From: Chloroflexota bacterium
GTDB taxonomy: Bacteria > Chloroflexota > Anaerolineae > DUEN01
Assembly (NCBI GenBank): GCA_013152435.1
Contig: JAADGJ010000112.1
Span: 1 to 43,883 of the forward strand
Length of the DNA stretch: 43,883 nt
Direction: 5' to 3'
A program made the translations under genes and the position numbers. Numbering within the stretch: position 1 is the first letter of the stretch; each line of letters opens with the position of its first letter. Shown here piece after piece: positions 40,257 through 43,883 of the stretch. The notes under the pieces are model-generated. The model worked only from the letters and a program-made list of their open reading frames with translations, was not told where the DNA came from and ran no database searches.

Positions 40257-41249
40257 TTAAACCTCGATGGGCTCGCTCAGGAACCCCACGATCAGCCGAA
40301 TGGCGTTCTGCACATCGCCGTAATCCACCATCTCCGAGGGGGTGTGCAGATAGCGCGTCGGGATGGAGACGCACCCTGCCGGCACCCCCGCCCGGCTGAT
40401 CTGGATCGTCATGGCGTCCGTCGTGCCGAGCTCCAACACCTCCAGCTGATAGGGGATCTGCAGGCGCTCGGCCGTCTCCACCAGGCGATCCTTCACCCCG
40501 GGATGAGCCAGCATCCCTCGATCCTTGACCTTGATGGCCGGGCCCACGCCGAGCTGTACCGGACGCCTTTTCGCCTCCGGCGTGTCCCCTGTGGCCGTCA
40601 CGTCGATGGCCAACGCCAGCTCCGGCTCCACACCAAAGGCCGAGGTCGTGGCACCGCGCAGACCTACCTCCTCCTGGACGGTGAACACCCCCACCACCTC
40701 ATGGGGGGTCTCCTGAAGCTGTCGCATCACCTCGATCAGGATCGCACAGCCGATCCGATCATCGAAAGCCTTGGCCACCATACGACCGCCCAGATCGGAG
40801 AACTCTCGCCAGAACACGGCCGGATCACCGACTTTCACCGGGCAGTCCTCACGGGAGGCGGCGCCCACATCGATGAACATCTGGTCCAGACGAGGATTCC
40901 CCTCCGCCTTCTCCTCCCGATGAATGACGCCCACCCGGCCATCCCGGAACCGCACGCGCGCGCCGCGCAGGTTCAGAGGATGCACGCCTCCGAGGTTGGT
41001 GAAGCGCAGGAATCCCTTCTCATCCACATGGGTCACCATGACGCCGATCTCGTCCATGTGCGCGGCCAGCATCACGCGCCGCCCGCCTCCTTGACGGGTC
41101 GGCCTCTTCACGGTGATCAGATTACCCAGCGCGTCCACGCGCCACTCGTCGACCGCGTCGGCCACCTCGGCGAGGATCTGCTCTCGCACCTGATCCTCAT
41201 AACCGGATGGTCCCCATGCCTCCACCAGTTGCTTGATGAGATCCTTCAC
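40257..41249 (-). CDS. M42-family glutamyl aminopeptidase-like peptidase, copy A
   Basis: The 330-residue product has all M42 (TET/FrvX) metal and catalytic residues: H64 in MLAAHMDEIG, D163 in AKAFDDRIG, catalytic E193 and metal E194 in TVQEEVGLRGA, D216 in LAIDVTATGDTPE and H302 in TRYLHTPSEM. These enzymes form cytoplasmic tetrahedral dodecamers that trim peptides. The start is a GTG at 41249 with AAGGAGCGG 7 bases upstream; the frame is open to 41639, but that extension covers repeat A2 and a hairpin and is not family-like. It is one of three M42 genes in a row, about 35-45 percent identical by eye. The alpha/beta hydrolase and surE follow. Confidence 0.94.
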   Translation of the reverse strand: MKDLIKQLVEAWGPSGYEDQVREQILAEVADAVDEWRVDALGNLITVKRPTRQGGGRRVMLAAHMDEIGVMVTHVDEKGFLRFTNLGGVHPLNLRGARVRFRDGRVGVIHREEKAEGNPRLDQMFIDVGAASREDCPVKVGDPAVFWREFSDLGGRMVAKAFDDRIGCAILIEVMRQLQETPHEVVGVFTVQEEVGLRGATTSAFGVEPELALAIDVTATGDTPEAKRRPVQLGVGPAIKVKDRGMLAHPGVKDRLVETAERLQIPYQLEVLELGTTDAMTIQISRAGVPAGCVSIPTRYLHTPSEMVDYGDVQNAIRLIVGFLSEPIEV

Positions 41250-41314
41250 CGGACCGCTCCTTATCGCGCTCTCAACGTTAAGATAGTGATGAGGGTACCC
41301 CTCATAATCCACAT

Positions 41315-41492
41315 TCAGCGGTACAGAACATGGCCCTGTATCTCCGGAGTGGCTCGGAGGGACTACCGCCCCTCCGAAGAACTCTATTTCCGGCCCCTCA
41401 CCTGCCCCGTGGGGCCGGAGGCCACCGGCCAAAGCCCCAACCAGGTAGGGAAAAGGCGAGAGAAAGCGTTTTTCTGAAGGAGGCGACACGTG
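41315..41492. repeat. Structured repeat A, copy 2 (A2), reverse orientation to A1
   Basis: Its reverse complement matches A1 from CTTTC-TCTCGCC through the long CCTACCTGG...CCCCACGGGGCAGGTGAGGGG stem to the CTTCGGAGGGGCGG hairpin and GAGCCACTCCGGAGAT end. The 21-bp direct repeats that flank A1 are absent here. It lies between M42 copies A and B. Confidence 0.75.
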
Positions 41493-41493
41493 G

Positions 41494-41532
41494 GTTTTGC
41501 GGCGGCGCAGCGAAACTGCGCCGCCGCAAAAC
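41494..41532 (-). terminator. 17-bp hairpin after M42 copy B
   Basis: GTTTTGCGGCGGCGCAG (41494-41510), loop CGAAA, CTGCGCCGCCGCAAAAC (41516-41532): a perfect stem that begins 7 bases past the M42-B stop. No U tract follows on the minus strand. Confidence 0.75.
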
Positions 41533-41538
41533 TCCCTA

Positions 41539-42579
41539 TCAGCGCTCCAGCACGGCGGGGGAGAGCCGGCGCAGCGCCGCCTCCATGAGCTGCACAGTCC
41601 ACTGGAGGTCCTGCTTATCCAACAGGGACGCCGGGCCATGGATGTATCGGCAGGGCACGGCCGCGACCGCGCTGGGCACCCCTTCGCGAGCCAGGTGAAT
41701 GCGCCCTGCGTCCGTGCCGCCCACGCCCGGCTGCTTCAACTGGTACGGGATGCCCTCCTCCGCCGCCGTCTCGATCAGGAACCGCAACAACCGAGGGTCG
41801 ACGAAAACGGAACGATCCATCACCGTCAACGCCGGCCCCTTCCCCAACTCCGTCGTCGGGCTTTCATCCTTCTCCTTGGGCAGGTCGTCCGCGACGGTGC
41901 CCTCCAACACGAAGGCGACGTCCGGATCGATCTCGTACGCGGCCACCCGAGCCCCCCGCAGACCGATCTCCTCCTGCACGGTGAACACGGCGTACAACTC
42001 CACCGGATATGGGCCAGCGGCGAGCAATTGGGCTAACACCGCGCACCCGGCCCGATCATCGAACGCCCTGCCCTTGACGCGCGGCCCCAGATCGGCGAAA
42101 TCGGTCGCGAATACGGCCCGATCGCCGCGCTTGACCAGACGCCCGGCCTCCTCCTCGCTGGAGACGCCGATGTCGATGAACAGATCATCCACGCCTAGAA
42201 CCCGCTTGTTCTCCGTCCCGGAAAGCAGATGGATCGGCTTCACGCCGATGACGCCGGGGAGGCCATCCTTGCCCACCCGCACCACCTTGGAGGGCAGAAT
42301 GCGATCATCGATGCCCCCCACCTTACGAAAGCGAAGCCCGCCGTTCTTCTCCAGGCGGATGACCATGAGGCCGACCTCATCCATGTGAGCCGCCACCATC
42401 ACCCGCATGGGATGATCCCCCGCAGCGTGGCGCACAGCGATCAGATTGCCCAGGGCATCCACCCGGATCTCGTCCACATGAGGCTCTATGGCCTCCCGCA
42501 GGATCGAGCGCACGGCCCCTTCATCGCCGGACACGCCAGGCGCCTCCGACAGGCGTTTTAACAGATCGAGGATATCCAT
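41539..42579 (-). CDS. M42-family aminopeptidase-like peptidase, copy B
   Basis: The 346-residue product has H in VMVAAHMDEVGL, D in GRAFDDRAGC, EE in TVQEEIGLRGA, and H in CRYIHGPASL. The fourth metal ligand is Glu in FVLEGTVADDLPK rather than the Asp of copies A and C, a substitution that occurs in one M42 subgroup, so it need not be inactive. The substrate loop GVGGTDAGRIH differs from the GTTDAM of copy A. The ATG at 42579 follows GAGGGGGGAC. It lies 8 bases after copy C, so those two are tightly coupled, while repeat A2 and a terminator separate it from copy A. This subgroup may prefer a different N-terminal residue. Confidence 0.94.
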   Translation of the reverse strand: MDILDLLKRLSEAPGVSGDEGAVRSILREAIEPHVDEIRVDALGNLIAVRHAAGDHPMRVMVAAHMDEVGLMVIRLEKNGGLRFRKVGGIDDRILPSKVVRVGKDGLPGVIGVKPIHLLSGTENKRVLGVDDLFIDIGVSSEEEAGRLVKRGDRAVFATDFADLGPRVKGRAFDDRAGCAVLAQLLAAGPYPVELYAVFTVQEEIGLRGARVAAYEIDPDVAFVLEGTVADDLPKEKDESPTTELGKGPALTVMDRSVFVDPRLLRFLIETAAEEGIPYQLKQPGVGGTDAGRIHLAREGVPSAVAAVPCRYIHGPASLLDKQDLQWTVQLMEAALRRLSPAVLER

Positions 42580-42587
42580 GTCCCCCC

Positions 42588-43643
42588 TCACTCCATCTTC
42601 AATGCGTCGAGGAACGCGTCGTCCAGGCCAGCGATGAAGTGCGCTAACAGCCGACCAGCCCGCTGGATATCCTTCAACGACAGCGTCTCCACCGAGGTGT
42701 GCATGCTCCGCAAGGGGATGGAGATCAACCCGGTGGGAACCCCAGCTCGGGTCACCTGCATGGCCCACGCATCCGTCCCCGTCGCGGCCGGGATCGGATC
42801 CACTTGATAGGGGATCTCCTGCTCCTTCGCCGTCTCCTCCAGGCGCTCGAACACGGCGGGATGGATATTCGGGCCCAGCGCGATGGCCGGTCCTTTGCCC
42901 ACTTCCACCGTCTCCGCGTCGCTCACCCCCGGCTGGGCGCCAAAGGTCACATCCAGGGCGATCCCCACCGTCGGCGTGATCGCGAAGGTGCTCGTGGTGG
43001 CCCCCTTCAGACCCACCTCCTCCTGGACGGTCGCCACCGCGTAGACGTCCCAGGCGTGTCGCATCCCCCGGAGGGCATCCAGGCAGGCCAGCACGGCCAC
43101 CACACACGCTCGATCGTCGAACGCCTTGCCGGCCACAAGCTCATTCCGCAGCTCGACGAAGGGCCGATACATCGTGATCAGATCCCCGGTGCGGACCAGC
43201 TCCTCCACCTCCTCCGCGGGCAGGCCCACGTCGATCAACAGGTCCTCACGAGCGATAACCTTCTTTCGCTCGTCCGGAGGCAACACGTGCGGCGGCCGGC
43301 TGCCGATGATCCCCCGCAGCGGACGTCGCCCGTGAACCACGACCTCCTGCCCCAAGAGCACCCGATCGTCGAAGCCGCCCACGGTGGCAAAGCGGATAAA
43401 CCCCTTCTCCACGCGGGTCACGATGAGGCCGATCTCGTCCATATGAGCCGCCAACATGACGCTGGGGCCGCGCCCCTGGGCGGCAGTCCCCCGGCGCAGC
43501 CCGATGATATTCCCCAACGCGTCGGTGCGGACCTCATCGACCCGATCGCTCATCTGCTCGATGACCCGGGTGCGCACCTCCTCCTCATAGCCAGCCACAC
43601 CGCTGGCCTCCGAAAGCTGCTGCAACACCGACTTGACGTCCAC
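42588..43643 (-). CDS. M42-family aminopeptidase-like peptidase, copy C
   Basis: The 351-residue product is complete: H in MLAAHMDEIGL, D in GKAFDDRACV, EE in TVQEEVGLKGA, D in GIALDVTFGAQPG and H in LRSMHTSVETL. The gate loop reads AATGTDAWAMQ. The insertion PPHVLPPDERKKVIAREDLLID lies at the dimer region as in other family members. The ATG at 43643 follows CAAGGAGGC. It is the first of the three tandem M42 genes as transcribed, with repeat B6 immediately upstream, so the promoter probably lies at or beyond the repeat. Confidence 0.94.
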   Translation of the reverse strand: MDVKSVLQQLSEASGVAGYEEEVRTRVIEQMSDRVDEVRTDALGNIIGLRRGTAAQGRGPSVMLAAHMDEIGLIVTRVEKGFIRFATVGGFDDRVLLGQEVVVHGRRPLRGIIGSRPPHVLPPDERKKVIAREDLLIDVGLPAEEVEELVRTGDLITMYRPFVELRNELVAGKAFDDRACVVAVLACLDALRGMRHAWDVYAVATVQEEVGLKGATTSTFAITPTVGIALDVTFGAQPGVSDAETVEVGKGPAIALGPNIHPAVFERLEETAKEQEIPYQVDPIPAATGTDAWAMQVTRAGVPTGLISIPLRSMHTSVETLSLKDIQRAGRLLAHFIAGLDDAFLDALKME

Positions 43644-43671
43644 GCTTGACGCCTCCTTGGATCTCGACTCA

Positions 43672-43883
43672 GAGTGTGTCTGAAAAATGCTGTTGCTTCT
43701 GCTGGGGGGGAGGCTCGGAGGGGCGGAGCTCCTCCGGAAAAAGCCCTTTTTCTGCCTTCAACCTGCCCGGCCTCGGCCTGAGTCCTTCAGGGAGGGCCGA
43801 GAAAGGCAGGTGCAGGCCGGAAAAGTGGGATTTCCGTGGAGGGGAGGACCCCTCCACACCTCCCCCTGTGGAGCTGGTCGTTG
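43672..43883. repeat. Repeat B, copy 6 (B6), cut by window edge
   Basis: Begins GAGTGTGTCTGAAAA and follows the B consensus to CTCCCCCTGTGGAGCTGG at the window end; the right terminal repeat would be outside. It lies 28 bases upstream of M42 copy C. Confidence 0.85.

Noticed and set aside
41250-41639. N-terminal extension of M42 copy A by up to 130 codons
   Set aside because: The extension covers repeat A2 and the copy B terminator and then runs into copy B. The family starts at the GTG at 41249, where a ribosome site is present.
41539-42579. Glu instead of Asp at a metal site of M42 copy B taken as a sign of inactivation
   Set aside because: Glu at this position is known in a branch of M42 enzymes, and all other ligands and the catalytic Glu are present.

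Overview
The window looks like chromosomal DNA from a GC-rich, probably thermophilic bacterium. The best fit is Chloroflexota (Anaerolineae/Thermoflexia-like). This is an inference from the order recA-recX-rny-spoVS, zinc-ribbon gene next to holB and ricT, SpoVS in an apparently vegetative context, a zinc-finger-less DnaJ beside dnaK-grpE, DUF2142 membrane enzymes and tandem M42 aminopeptidases. I see no rRNA, tRNA, CRISPR array, prophage or intact transposase gene.

Layout. 1-3.5 kb (+): end of recA, recX, rny (RNase Y), spoVS. 3.9-7.3 kb (-): zinc-ribbon protein, methyltransferase, holB, ricT, read right to left. 7.8-9.1 kb (+): mgsA and a YitT-type membrane protein. 9.1-12.7 kb: M50-like membrane protease, tpiA, a Cys-rich mini-protein, alanine racemase. 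12.9-18.1 kb (+): protein-quality-control block dnaK-grpE-dnaJ-htrA. 18.4-20.4 kb (+): cysteine-desulfurase-like protein and a LutA/HdrB-like CCG protein, overlapping by 4 nt. 21.0-23.4 kb (-): lipoprotein PLD nuclease/phospholipase, unknown 112-aa protein, ComEA. 23.6-28.2 kb: slipin and DUF2142 protein (-), divergent from a Clp-fold membrane protease plus rhomboid protease (+). 28.8-38.4 kb (+): sugar and redox cluster with LLM oxidoreductase, GH2 beta-mannosidase-like enzyme, MFS transporter, zinc dehydrogenase, then a separately promoted DegT aminotransferase, Gfo/Idh/MocA dehydrogenase and SIS sugar isomerase. 38.4-43.6 kb (-): surE, alpha/beta hydrolase and three consecutive, diverged M42 aminopeptidases.

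The most unusual material is non-coding. Short structured repeats of 180-240 bp recur at least nine times between genes. One class (B: about 4836, 10832, 20408, 20653, 28379, 43672) has 15-bp terminal inverted repeats and looks like a non-autonomous mobile element (MITE). Two others (A at about 3635 and 41315; C at about 7455) share its internal plan: GC hairpin, A-run, CTTTT, then a long CCTGCC...GGCAGG hairpin. No source transposase is visible. A second notable signal is the leader of the DegT operon, where a consensus promoter is followed by two mutually exclusive RNA pairings. Many genes end in strong intrinsic-type hairpins with poor U tracts.

Limits: everything comes from reading the sequence. 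Family names rest on motifs and remembered family architecture, not on searches, and promoters are consensus matches only.
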